DNA of 64,000 nt, taken from positions 576,043-640,042 of the forward strand of contig NZ_JAIOTY010000002.1 in the NCBI RefSeq assembly GCF_019931275.1. Direction: 5' to 3'. Numbering within the stretch: the first letter of the stretch is position 1; every line of letters begins with the position of its first letter. Under the pieces are notes generated by a model, which searched no databases, had not been told where the DNA came from, and saw nothing but the letters and a program-made list of their open reading frames with translations. The stretch comes from Nitratidesulfovibrio sp. SRB-5. GTDB taxonomy: Bacteria > Desulfobacterota > Desulfovibrionia > Desulfovibrionales > Desulfovibrionaceae. Made by a program: the position numbers and the translations under genes. Positions 36,879 through 44,929 of the stretch are shown here, in pieces.

Positions 36879-38051
36879 TTATGCCGAGGGCAGCAGTTCC
36901 ACCGGCTCGGTAAGCAGGAATTCGCCCTTTTCGATCCACGACTTCAGCGTGTTGGCCACTTCCAGCGACAGCGGGTAGCTGGTCATGGGCACGGTTTCCA
37001 CCTTCTTGCCCATGATTTCCACTTCGCCGCTCTTCAGGTCTTCGTAGGTCACGTGCTGGATGACCCGCGGCAGGCAGTTGGGGTAGTCGTGTCCGTAGTC
37101 CTTGACCGGCATCTGGATGTCGCTGTCGTCCACGCCGGTGAACCAGGCGATTTCCTCGTTCAGGATGGGGATGGGAATGCCCACGCCCACCGCCAGCGAG
37201 CAGCCGTAGCCCAGGAAGGACAGGCCGCGCAGGTAGCGCGCGTTCATGCCCTTCAGGTCGCCCTTCAGCATCAGGGTGCCCGCCGGGGAAAGCGGCAGGC
37301 CGCGTTCGGTGCGCTTGGGCGCCGCCACGTGCTGCGTGCCCGCCCCAAGGACGTACCCCGTGCCGCCGCCCAGGAATATCCGGGTGCCAAGCCCGATGGT
37401 GCGGAACAGCGGGTCGTTGAACAGCGGCGAGATGCGGCCCGCCGTGGCGAAATTGACGTTGCGCAGGTTGGGCTTCAGCGGGCCCATGTACGTGTAGATG
37501 ATGCGGCTCGTCAGGTTCACGGCCGCGTTGTAGTTCTGGTAGCAGTTGCGCGGGTTCAGCAGGTGCGCATAGGGCAGCTCGGACAGGGTGATCTTCTTGT
37601 CCAGCGATTTGCGCGGGTAGCAGTCGGTGCCGTAGGCCTCTGCCCGCAGGTGCACGGCCTTGCCGCGCACCAGGTCTTCGATGACGTGCCCGCCGCCGTA
37701 CTTGAACCGACCGGGATAGACCTTGTTCAGGGGGTCGTCCTCGGTGGGTTCGGTGGCGCCCAGGTAGGAATCCACGGCGGCAAGCCCCGCGTAGGCGGGC
37801 ACGTCGTTCATCCAGACCTTGGCGGTCTTGAGGGTGGGCGGATCCTGCTGGCCGATGTTGAAGAGCAGCCCGGAGGAGCACATCGGCGAGAAGGTTCCGG
37901 TGGTGACGACGTCGATTTCGCGGGCGGCCTTTTCCTTGCCCATTCGACGGACGGCCTCGGTCATCTCCTCGGCATTCAGCACCACGGCCTTGCCCTGGCG
38001 AATGCGTTCGTTGATTTCCGCGATCGTCTTGTTCACCTTGAAACTCGCCAT
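36879..38051 (-). CDS. DUF39 homocysteine biosynthesis protein
   Basis: 390 aa protein of the DUF39 family (MA1821-like). In methanogens and sulfate reducers this family takes part in turning aspartate semialdehyde directly into homocysteine with sulfide, together with a ferredoxin-like partner. Conserved cysteines: Cys58 in TFSPMCSSG and Cys144 in GTDCYPRK. Other family blocks are FKYGGGHVIEDLVRG and FLGGGTGYVLGAGTQH. Full length with a good N terminus. The partner ferredoxin/NIL protein is not in the window. Own promoter and terminator, so monocistronic. Confidence 0.9.
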   Translation of the reverse strand: MASFKVNKTIAEINERIRQGKAVVLNAEEMTEAVRRMGKEKAAREIDVVTTGTFSPMCSSGLLFNIGQQDPPTLKTAKVWMNDVPAYAGLAAVDSYLGATEPTEDDPLNKVYPGRFKYGGGHVIEDLVRGKAVHLRAEAYGTDCYPRKSLDKKITLSELPYAHLLNPRNCYQNYNAAVNLTSRIIYTYMGPLKPNLRNVNFATAGRISPLFNDPLFRTIGLGTRIFLGGGTGYVLGAGTQHVAAPKRTERGLPLSPAGTLMLKGDLKGMNARYLRGLSFLGYGCSLAVGVGIPIPILNEEIAWFTGVDDSDIQMPVKDYGHDYPNCLPRVIQHVTYEDLKSGEVEIMGKKVETVPMTSYPLSLEVANTLKSWIEKGEFLLTEPVELLPSA

Positions 38052-38103
38052 CTTGCTATCCTCCGTTGGTGGCGCGAGCGCCGTTTCATTACATCAGGAT
38101 ATC

Positions 38104-38132
38104 AGCATATGGAAAAACAGTCCGGATTGCAA
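38104..38132 (-). promoter_or_regulatory. Sigma-70 promoter for the DUF39 gene
   Basis: TTGCAA, 17-bp spacer, TATGCT, about 55 bp upstream of the start. Confidence 0.65.
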
Positions 38133-38137
38133 CACGC

Positions 38138-38165
38138 AAAAAAGGGGGGCCCGCGCAGGCCCCCC
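38138..38165 (-). terminator. Intrinsic terminator of the TPR/receiver gene
   Basis: GGGGGGCC / GGCCCCCC stem followed on the minus strand by six Ts. A second hairpin (CAGATCGA / TCGATCTG, 38173-38198) lies just before it. Confidence 0.88.
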
Positions 38166-38216
38166 GAAATCGGCAGATCGATCCATGGGTCGATCTGGGG
38201 AATGATCGGCAATGCA

Positions 38217-39581
38217 TCAGGATGATTGCCCCAATCGTTCCAGAGCCTGGCGCGCGAGGTCGAAATCCGGGTCCAGTTCCAGCGCCACCTGCAGGCAGCG
38301 TTCGGCGTAGTCGCGCCCGCCCGCCCGCATGAACACAAGGCCCATGTTGAAGGCAATGGTCTTGTCGCGCCGGGGCAGGTCGGGGTTGATGGCCATGGCC
38401 TTCAGCATGTTGGACCGCGCATCGCGGAATTCCTTGCCTTCGGCGAAGGCCATGGACATGTTGTAGTACAGGTTTTCATCGTCCGGCGCGATGCGCAGGG
38501 CCTTCTGGTATTCGATGGTGGCATCGCGCCACTTGCCCTGCTTGCGCAGGGCGATGCCCAGGCGGTTGAAGGTGCCCAGGTCGCCACGGTCCAGCATGTC
38601 GCCCTTGGCGTCCAGCGCCTTGCGCAGGAAGCGTTCGGCCCGTTCGGGGTCGCGTTCGCTGTAGATGGTGGCGATGCGTTCGGAAATGTCGCCGATGTAG
38701 GCCATGGCCTCGCGCGTGGCCTGGGTGACGGCCAGTTCGAAGAGCTCTTCGGCCTTTTCCTGGTTGCCCATCTCCACGTGGATTTCGCCCATGTCCACCT
38801 TGCGCTCCACGTTGAGGGGCGAGAGGCGGTCCAGCTTTTCCAGGTAGCCCAACTGGGCCTCGTTGTCGCCGATCTGCTTGTTCAGGTCGGCCAGCTTCTT
38901 CAGGGGCTCCAGATACAGGTCGGCGTTGCGGCTGGCCTCTTCGAAGCATTCGCGGGCACGGTCCATCTTGCCCAGAGCCTGGTAGGCATCGCCCATAACC
39001 AGCAGTCCTGCGGCGCTGTTCGGCTTCAGTTCCAGTATCTTGCGGCAGACCTTCAGGGCGCTTTCGTGCGAGCCCTGCTGCACCATGGCCCGCGCCGTGT
39101 CGATGAGCTGGCCCAGCTTGCCCTGCGGCTTGATGGTGAAGGCGATCTTTTCGATCAGCGTGTTCACCGAAATGGGCTTGCTGATGAAGTTGTCCGCGCC
39201 GATTTCGTGCAGCAGCACCAGGCGCTGCCGTTCCGTCTCGCCGGTGAGGATGATGATCTTCACGTCCGAGTAGGCGTTCTTGACCTGCCGGACCAGAATG
39301 CCGGTGTCGCGCCCTTCCAGCATGCGCTCCATGAACACCAGCACGTTCTTCTTGCGCATGGAGACGTCGCGGATGGACTTGATGATGTAATCGGTGTTGG
39401 TGACCACCGAAAGAGCGTCCGTGGCGATGGCGAGATGCTTGGAAACCGTGTTGCGCAGCAGCGAAATGAAATTCTGGTCGTCGCTCACGACAAGAAAGTA
39501 CCCTTTCTTTTCGTTGATGAATTCGACAACGGTACTTTCGTACTGCTTCTGCTTGAGCTTGAGGTTGATGTTGCTCGCCAT
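38217..39581 (-). CDS. TPR protein with degenerate response-regulator receiver domain
   Basis: 454 aa cytoplasmic protein. The N-terminal receiver fold (about residues 27-150) keeps an acidic pair (Asp34, Asp35), the Thr of IILTGE and the Lys of FISKPIS. The phospho-acceptor Asp is replaced by Glu85 (VFMERMLEG), suggesting a constitutively on-like or phosphorylation-independent state. About seven tetratricopeptide repeats follow (for example GLLVMGDAYQALGKMDRARE). The start is the Met after CAAGGAG. Probably a scaffold for protein-protein contacts; partner unknown. Own promoter and terminator. Confidence 0.88.
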   Translation of the reverse strand: MASNINLKLKQKQYESTVVEFINEKKGYFLVVSDDQNFISLLRNTVSKHLAIATDALSVVTNTDYIIKSIRDVSMRKKNVLVFMERMLEGRDTGILVRQVKNAYSDVKIIILTGETERQRLVLLHEIGADNFISKPISVNTLIEKIAFTIKPQGKLGQLIDTARAMVQQGSHESALKVCRKILELKPNSAAGLLVMGDAYQALGKMDRARECFEEASRNADLYLEPLKKLADLNKQIGDNEAQLGYLEKLDRLSPLNVERKVDMGEIHVEMGNQEKAEELFELAVTQATREAMAYIGDISERIATIYSERDPERAERFLRKALDAKGDMLDRGDLGTFNRLGIALRKQGKWRDATIEYQKALRIAPDDENLYYNMSMAFAEGKEFRDARSNMLKAMAINPDLPRRDKTIAFNMGLVFMRAGGRDYAERCLQVALELDPDFDLARQALERLGQSS

Positions 39582-39974
39582 GCTTGCTCCTTGCGGCACG
39601 CTTCCCCCCCGCAGAGGTCGCAGGCCTGTGAGTGTGTTGCCCGTGCCGGGCACGGGCTGCAACGTTAGGTATGCGTTCCGGGCTTGTCAATGCAGCAGCG
39701 CCTGGCCCGCCTGGGTAAGGTCACGGCTGACCCTCCTGGGCAGGCAACGCTGACTCGCCTGGACAGGCAGCGCCTGATCCGCCTTGGTACGTCAGGGCGG
39801 GCATGCCTGGACAAGCGGCAACTGCGTTGCTCGGAGCATTTTGCGCAGACTGCCCCGCCCGTAATCGTATCACGGTCCGCAGGGCGTGGCGAGCCGTGCG
39901 TGTTCGCTCTCCTGCGCGTGGCCACGGAGCCTGCGGGTGTCCCTCCTGCGCTGCCTGGGCAGCGGCGCCGCCAG
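39582..39974. other. Spacer between gpmA and the TPR/receiver gene
   Basis: It holds the promoter at 39662-39690 and a hairpin GCCCGTG / CACGGGC at about 39639-39657 in the TPR gene leader. Degenerate GCCTGG/CAGGC short repeats run at 39695-39800. No gene seen. Confidence 0.5.
39662..39690 (-). promoter_or_regulatory. Sigma-70 promoter for the TPR/receiver gene
   Basis: TTGACA, 17-bp spacer, TAACGT, about 80 bp upstream of the start. Confidence 0.7.
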
Positions 39975-40724
39975 CTATTTCCGGGCCGCGCCCTGCGCCG
40001 CCACGGCCTTTGCCTTGGCCTCGGCCACGGCAGGATCGCCAAGGTAACGGTGTCCCAACGGGCGCAGCGTGCCGTCCAGGGTGTAGACCAGCGGCAGCCC
40101 GGTGGGGATGTTCAGCCTGGTGACGGCTTCCGGGGTCATGCCGTCCAGATGCATGACCAGGGCGCGCAGGCTGTTGCCGTGGGCCGCCACCAGCACCCGC
40201 TGTCCGGCCAGCACCTGCGGCGCGATGACGTCGTGCCAGTAGGGCAGCACGCGGGCCACGGTTTCCTTCAGGCTTTCGCTGGCGGGCAGCACGTCGGGCG
40301 CAAGGCCCGCGTAGCGGGCATCCCCGGCGGGGCTGCGCGGATCGTCGGCGGGCAGGGGCGGGGGCGGGGTGTCGTAGCTGCGCCGCCATTCGAACACCTG
40401 TTCTTCGCCGAAGCGGGCGGCGGTCTCCGCCTTGTCCAGCCCTTGCAGGCCGCCGTAGTGGCGTTCGTTGAGCCGCCAGTGCTTGTGCACCGGCAGCCAG
40501 GACAGCCCCATTTCGTGCTGCACGATGTACAGGGTGCGGATGGCCCGGGTAAGCACCGAGGTATGGCAGACGTCGAAGGTCAGTCCCTCGTCCGCCAGCA
40601 GGCGGGCGGCGTCGCGCGCCTCCTGTTCGCCCTCGGGCGAAAGGTCCACGTCGGTCCAGCCGGTGAAGCGGTTTTCCAGATTCCACGCGCTTTGCCCGTG
40701 ACGCAGAAGTACCAGCGTATGCAT
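39975..40724 (-). CDS. gpmA: 2,3-bisphosphoglycerate-dependent phosphoglycerate mutase
   Basis: Interconverts 3- and 2-phosphoglycerate in glycolysis and gluconeogenesis (249 aa). Phospho-histidine motif [17 protein letters not shown] at about residues 7-23; [14 protein letters not shown] substrate loop; second catalytic His in [12 protein letters not shown]. The start follows GGGAGG. It is the last gene of the minus-strand signalling cluster, 119 bp after ntrX. Confidence 0.95.
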   Translation of the reverse strand: MHTLVLLRHGQSAWNLENRFTGWTDVDLSPEGEQEARDAARLLADEGLTFDVCHTSVLTRAIRTLYIVQHEMGLSWLPVHKHWRLNERHYGGLQGLDKAETAARFGEEQVFEWRRSYDTPPPPLPADDPRSPAGDARYAGLAPDVLPASESLKETVARVLPYWHDVIAPQVLAGQRVLVAAHGNSLRALVMHLDGMTPEAVTRLNIPTGLPLVYTLDGTLRPLGHRYLGDPAVAEAKAKAVAAQGAARK

Positions 40725-40788
40725 GTTGCCTCCCGTCGGCCCACTGGGGCGCCATTTGCGATCGGCGCCCGTGCCCGTGCCGGGCGCC

Positions 40789-40848
40789 CGGCCAGTCGGC
40801 GGCCAGTCGGCGGCCAGTCGGTGGCCTGTCGGCTGGCAGCCGGTCAGT
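40789..40848. repeat. 10-bp tandem repeat
   Basis: GGCCAGTCGGC-type units, about five copies in the gpmA-ntrX spacer, reaching to the ntrX stop codon. Confidence 0.75.
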
Positions 40849-42319
40849 CGGTCGTCTGGATGTTGTACCCCTTCAGCTTGCGGTACAGATGGCTGCGCTC
40901 GATGCCCACGGCCTCGGCCAGCCGGGTGACGTTGCCGCCGCACTCCGCAAGCCGCGCGGCCAGGTATTGCGCCTCGAAGGCGGCGCGGGCGGCCTTCAGG
41001 TCCATGCCGGGGGCCAGCAGCGCGGCCATGTCGGGCAGGTGGTCCGGAAGCGGGTCGCCCCCCTGGCCGGTGGTTGCTCCGGTGCCGGACGCGGCCCTGC
41101 CGCCCGCCGCCGTTGCCGCCCCCGCACTGCCGTTCATGCCTGCGCCGGACCGGGGCAGGAATTCCGGCGGCAGCATGGACCGCGTCACCTCCAGACCCGC
41201 ATGCAGGATGAGCATGCGTTCCACGAAGTTGCGCAGTTCGCGCACGTTGCCGGGCCACGGGTAGCGCGCCAGCGCTTCCTGCGCGTCGGGGGCGAAGGTG
41301 GCCGGGCGCACGCCGTAGTCGCGGGCCAGACGCTGCGCGAACAGCTCGATGAGCAGGGGCACGTCGCCCTCGCGTTCGCGCAGGGGGGGCAGCACCAGCG
41401 GGAACACCCGCAGCCGGTAGTACAGGTCCTCGCGGAAGGTGCCGGCGGCGATCTCGTCCTCCAGGTTCTTGTTGGTGGCGGCGATCACGCGCACGTCCAC
41501 GCGCATGGTGCGGTGGCCGCCCACCCGTTCGAACTGCTGTTCCTGCAATATGCGCAGTATCTTGGCCTGGGTCTTCAGGCTCATGTCGCCGATTTCGTCC
41601 AGGAACAGCGTGCCCTTGTGGGCCATTTCGAACTTGCCCGCCTTGGCCGAATCCGCCCCGGTGAAGGCGCCCTTTTCATGCCCGAACAGTTCGCTTTCGA
41701 TGAGCTCTTCCGGAATGGCCGCGCAGTTCACGGCCACCAGAGGCCGGTCGGCTCGGCGGCTGCCCGCGTGGATGGCCCGCGCCGCCAGTTCCTTGCCGGT
41801 GCCGTTTTCTCCGGTGATCAGCACCCATGCGTCGGTGGGGGCCACCCGCGCGATCTGGCCGCGCAGGGTCTCCATCACCGGCGAGCGACCGTTCATCTCG
41901 TCGGCGTGGGCCGTGGGCAGGCTGTCGCGCAGGGCCTCGTTCTCTCGGCGCAGGTCGCCGTATTCCAGGGCGCGCTGGGCGGCGATGAGCACCTTTTCCA
42001 GCGAGAGGGGCTTTTCGATGAAGTCGTGCGCGCCCTTGCGGATGGCGTTGACCGCCGTTTCGATGGTGCCGTGGCCGGAGATCATGATCACCGGCAGGTC
42101 GGGGCGCTGGGCGTGCAGCTGGTCCAGCACGGCCAGTCCGTCCATGCCGGGCATCCAGATGTCCAGGAACACCAGGTCGGGCGTCTCGCGCGCCAGCAGG
42201 GCCAGGCCGTCCTCGCCGCTGGGTGCCTCAAGCACCTCGAAGCCTTCGTCCTCGAGAATGCCGCGCAGGGAGAAGCGGATGCCGTCTTCGTCGTCGATGA
42301 TCAGGATGCGGGCGTGCAT
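40844..42319 (-). CDS. ntrX: Sigma-54-dependent response regulator (NtrX-like)
   Basis: 491 aa activator. Receiver domain with Asp53 (VFLDIWMPG) and Lys in FIEKP; AAA+ domain with Walker A GENGTGKE, the sigma-54 contact loop GAFTGA inside [15 protein letters not shown], Walker [11 protein letters not shown] and an R-finger region; Fis-type helix-turn-helix at the end ([20 protein letters not shown]). An Ala/Gly-rich linker of about 50 residues sits before the DNA-binding part. Start chosen at MHARILIID. Same operon as the NtrY-like kinase, so a cognate pair is likely. Target genes unknown. Confidence 0.93.
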   Translation of the reverse strand: MHARILIIDDEDGIRFSLRGILEDEGFEVLEAPSGEDGLALLARETPDLVFLDIWMPGMDGLAVLDQLHAQRPDLPVIMISGHGTIETAVNAIRKGAHDFIEKPLSLEKVLIAAQRALEYGDLRRENEALRDSLPTAHADEMNGRSPVMETLRGQIARVAPTDAWVLITGENGTGKELAARAIHAGSRRADRPLVAVNCAAIPEELIESELFGHEKGAFTGADSAKAGKFEMAHKGTLFLDEIGDMSLKTQAKILRILQEQQFERVGGHRTMRVDVRVIAATNKNLEDEIAAGTFREDLYYRLRVFPLVLPPLREREGDVPLLIELFAQRLARDYGVRPATFAPDAQEALARYPWPGNVRELRNFVERMLILHAGLEVTRSMLPPEFLPRSGAGMNGSAGAATAAGGRAASGTGATTGQGGDPLPDHLPDMAALLAPGMDLKAARAAFEAQYLAARLAECGGNVTRLAEAVGIERSHLYRKLKGYNIQTTD

Positions 42320-42351
42320 GGTATGTCCGGTTGCGGGTGCGAAGGGGGTGG

Positions 42352-43800
42352 TCAGGAAAGGATGAAGCCGTCGTGGAACAGGCTGACGCACACGTCCACC
42401 ACGTTGCGGTCGTACCGCGTGCCGCGCCCGGCGGCAATCTCCGCCAGGGCCGGGCCCAGCCCCAGCGAGGCGCGGTAGGGCCGGTGCGAGGACATGGCCT
42501 CCACCACGTCGGCCACGGCCAGGATACGCGCCTCGGGCAGGACGTCGTCGCCGGAAAGGGCGTTGGGGTAGCCGGTGCCGTCCAGCCGTTCGTGGTGTTG
42601 CAGCACGATCTGGGCCACCGGCCAGGGAAACTCGATTTCTTTCAGGATGTCGTAGCCCACCTGGCTGTGGGTGCGCATGATGCCCATTTCCAGGTCGGAC
42701 AGGCGGGTAGGCTTGGCCAGTATTTCCGCAGGGATGTGAATTTTTCCGATGTCATGCAGCATGCCCGCCACGCGCAGCCCTTCCAGCCGTTCGCCGGAAA
42801 GTCCCAGCCGCACGGCCATGGCGTGGGCCAGTTCCGCCACGCGAGCCTGATGGCCCGCCGTGTACGGGTCGCGCTTTTCAGAGGCGGTGGCCAGGGCGGA
42901 AACGGTCTGGCGCAGGGTGCGGCGCAAATCCTCCACGCTGCGGCGCAGGGCCGCTTCGGACTGGCGGCGCTCTGTGATGTCGCGGAACACCAGCACCGTG
43001 CCCACCCTGCGACCGTCCGGGTCGGCCAGGGACGAGGCGCTCATTTCGATGGGATGCGCGCGACCGTCGGGACCGTGCACGAAGGCTTCGGTCATGGCCG
43101 TGGGCCCCGCGTGAGCGGCAGGGGCGGTTGCGCCCATGGAAACGGACGGAACGGCGCCGGACAGGGAAGTGCCCATGCCCCCGGGCTGGGGCGGGGCCAG
43201 CAGATCGTTGGGATCTTGCAGGCTGTGGCCGTGAACGCCGGGCCGGATGTCCACGTGCTCCGCGAAATGGCGGTCGATGCAGGTGTGGTGGTCGGCGCCG
43301 GTCATGGCCTCGGCACTGGCGTTGATGTAGGTGATGCGGCCATGGCGGTCCACGGTGAGCACCGCGTCGGCGATGGAGCGCAGGGTGGTGGCGAACCAGC
43401 GTTCCTTGCGCCGGGTTTCGTGATCCACCTGGTGCTTGTACAGTGCCATCTCGATGGACGTGCGCAGGTCGCGGTCCTCGAAGGGCTTCAGCAGGTAGCC
43501 GAACGGCTCGGTGATCTTGGCGCGTTGCAGGGTTTCCGGATCCTCGTGCGCGGTCATGTAGATGACGGGCACGGGGTGGATGCCCAGGATGCGTCCGGCG
43601 GCATCGATGCCGTCCATGCCCTCGCCGAGCACGATGTCCATCAGCACGAGGTCGGGCTTTTCGTTGCGGGCCGCGGCCACGGCCTGTTCTCCGCTGGTGG
43701 CCAGCATCGGTTCGCCATAGCCGAGCGAGCGCAGCCTGCGGCGCATGTCCAGCGCCGAAACGGCCTCGTCCTCGACCAGCAGTATCTTGCAGTATGCCAT
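42352..43800 (-). CDS. Response regulator with PAS and HD-GYP domains (c-di-GMP phosphodiesterase)
   Basis: 482 aa. Receiver domain with Asp55 (LVLMDIVLG) and LLKPFEDRDL; a PAS domain (TTLRSIADAVLTVDRHGRITYIN) with a low-complexity insertion of about 40 residues and PAC end VFRDITERRQ; then HD-GYP. The metal and signature residues are intact: HDIGK, LEMGIMRTHSQVGYDIL, and HHERLDGTGYP. Expected to hydrolyse c-di-GMP when phosphorylated. The gene lies between ntrX (32 bp) and the epimerase gene, within the NtrYX operon. Confidence 0.93.
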   Translation of the reverse strand: MAYCKILLVEDEAVSALDMRRRLRSLGYGEPMLATSGEQAVAAARNEKPDLVLMDIVLGEGMDGIDAAGRILGIHPVPVIYMTAHEDPETLQRAKITEPFGYLLKPFEDRDLRTSIEMALYKHQVDHETRRKERWFATTLRSIADAVLTVDRHGRITYINASAEAMTGADHHTCIDRHFAEHVDIRPGVHGHSLQDPNDLLAPPQPGGMGTSLSGAVPSVSMGATAPAAHAGPTAMTEAFVHGPDGRAHPIEMSASSLADPDGRRVGTVLVFRDITERRQSEAALRRSVEDLRRTLRQTVSALATASEKRDPYTAGHQARVAELAHAMAVRLGLSGERLEGLRVAGMLHDIGKIHIPAEILAKPTRLSDLEMGIMRTHSQVGYDILKEIEFPWPVAQIVLQHHERLDGTGYPNALSGDDVLPEARILAVADVVEAMSSHRPYRASLGLGPALAEIAAGRGTRYDRNVVDVCVSLFHDGFILS

Positions 43801-43862
43801 GCCCGCTCCGGAGCTGTGGGATGTCGTGTTGGGCGCCGGGAGAATTTCGGGCGCGGTATGCG

Positions 43863-44837
43863 TCAGGCGGCCAGCAGGTCCGCCAGCGCCGCGCGCAAGG
43901 CGGGGAAGCGGAACGTGTAGCCGGAATCGGCCAGACGGCCCGGCGGAGTCACCTGCCCGGCCAGCAGGGCCTCTTCCGCCAGTTCACCCAGGGCCAGACG
44001 CAGGGCAAAGGCGGGCACGGGCGGCGCGGGCAGCCAGGCCGGGCGCCCCACGGCGCGGTTCAGTTCCGCCGTGAATCCGGCGTTGTCCACGGCCTGCGGC
44101 GCGGCAAGGTTGTACGGGCCGGAGCATGACGGGGTATCCAGCAGGTGCAGGATGGCCCCCACCTCGTCCGCCAGGTGTATCCACGGGAACGGCTGCCTGC
44201 CGCTGCCCAGCGGACCGCCCAGCCAGGCCCGGAACGCGGGCAGCATGCGCGCCAGCGCGCCCCCGGCCCCCAGCACCACGCCGCTGCGAATGATGCAGCG
44301 GCGCACGCCCATGGCTTGCGCCGGAGCGGACGACGCCTCCCAGCGGGCGCAGGTTTCCGCCAGAAATCCGGTGCCCGGCGGGTCGCCTTCAGCACAGAGG
44401 GGGGCGGCGGCCATGTCGGACCAGGCACCATAATAGCCCACAGCCGACGCCTGTACCAGCACCGTCGGAGGCACCGTCGGAGGCACCGCCGGAAGCTCCG
44501 CGCCGTTCATGGCGCCCAGCGCCGCAGCCACGGCCTGCCCGGCGGCTACGCGGCTGTCCACGATGCGCGTCTTGCGCTGCGGCGTCCAGCGGCCGCCGGC
44601 GATGTTTTCGCCCAGCAGATTGACCACCGCCTGCGTGCCCTCCAGCAGGCGGGCCAGGGATTCCGGGTCGCGCCCGTTCCATGCGGCTTGGACGACGCCC
44701 TGCGCAGGGACGACACCCGGCGCGGGGGCGGGGCGCGGCGCGCGCGACAAAACGGTGACCATATCGCCCCGGGCCAGCAAGGCGCGAGCGAGGGCAGAAC
44801 CGATGAAACCCGTACCGCCAAGGATGGCGACGTGCAT
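43863..44837 (-). CDS. TIGR01777-family NAD(P)-dependent epimerase (SDR39U1/YfcH-like)
   Basis: 324 aa extended SDR. Nucleotide-binding GGTGFIGS at 7-14; VVNLLGENIAGGRWTPQRKT block; VQASAVGYYG with the catalytic-type Tyr; PWIHLADEVGAI; C-terminal DUF1731-type ending. A PPTVPPTV repeat from tandem 12-bp units sits before the Tyr motif. Start selected at the Rossmann N terminus with GGAG upstream. Substrate unknown in this family. In the operon between ntrY and the HD-GYP gene. Confidence 0.88.
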   Translation of the reverse strand: MHVAILGGTGFIGSALARALLARGDMVTVLSRAPRPAPAPGVVPAQGVVQAAWNGRDPESLARLLEGTQAVVNLLGENIAGGRWTPQRKTRIVDSRVAAGQAVAAALGAMNGAELPAVPPTVPPTVLVQASAVGYYGAWSDMAAAPLCAEGDPPGTGFLAETCARWEASSAPAQAMGVRRCIIRSGVVLGAGGALARMLPAFRAWLGGPLGSGRQPFPWIHLADEVGAILHLLDTPSCSGPYNLAAPQAVDNAGFTAELNRAVGRPAWLPAPPVPAFALRLALGELAEEALLAGQVTPPGRLADSGYTFRFPALRAALADLLAA

Positions 44838-44929
44838 GCGGAAACTCCGTGGCGTGTGCCGCAGTGGGCGAGGAAAGGGGCCGCGACCGCGCACCGTGCG
44901 CGGCGCGCGGTGCACTGGTATACGTTCTC

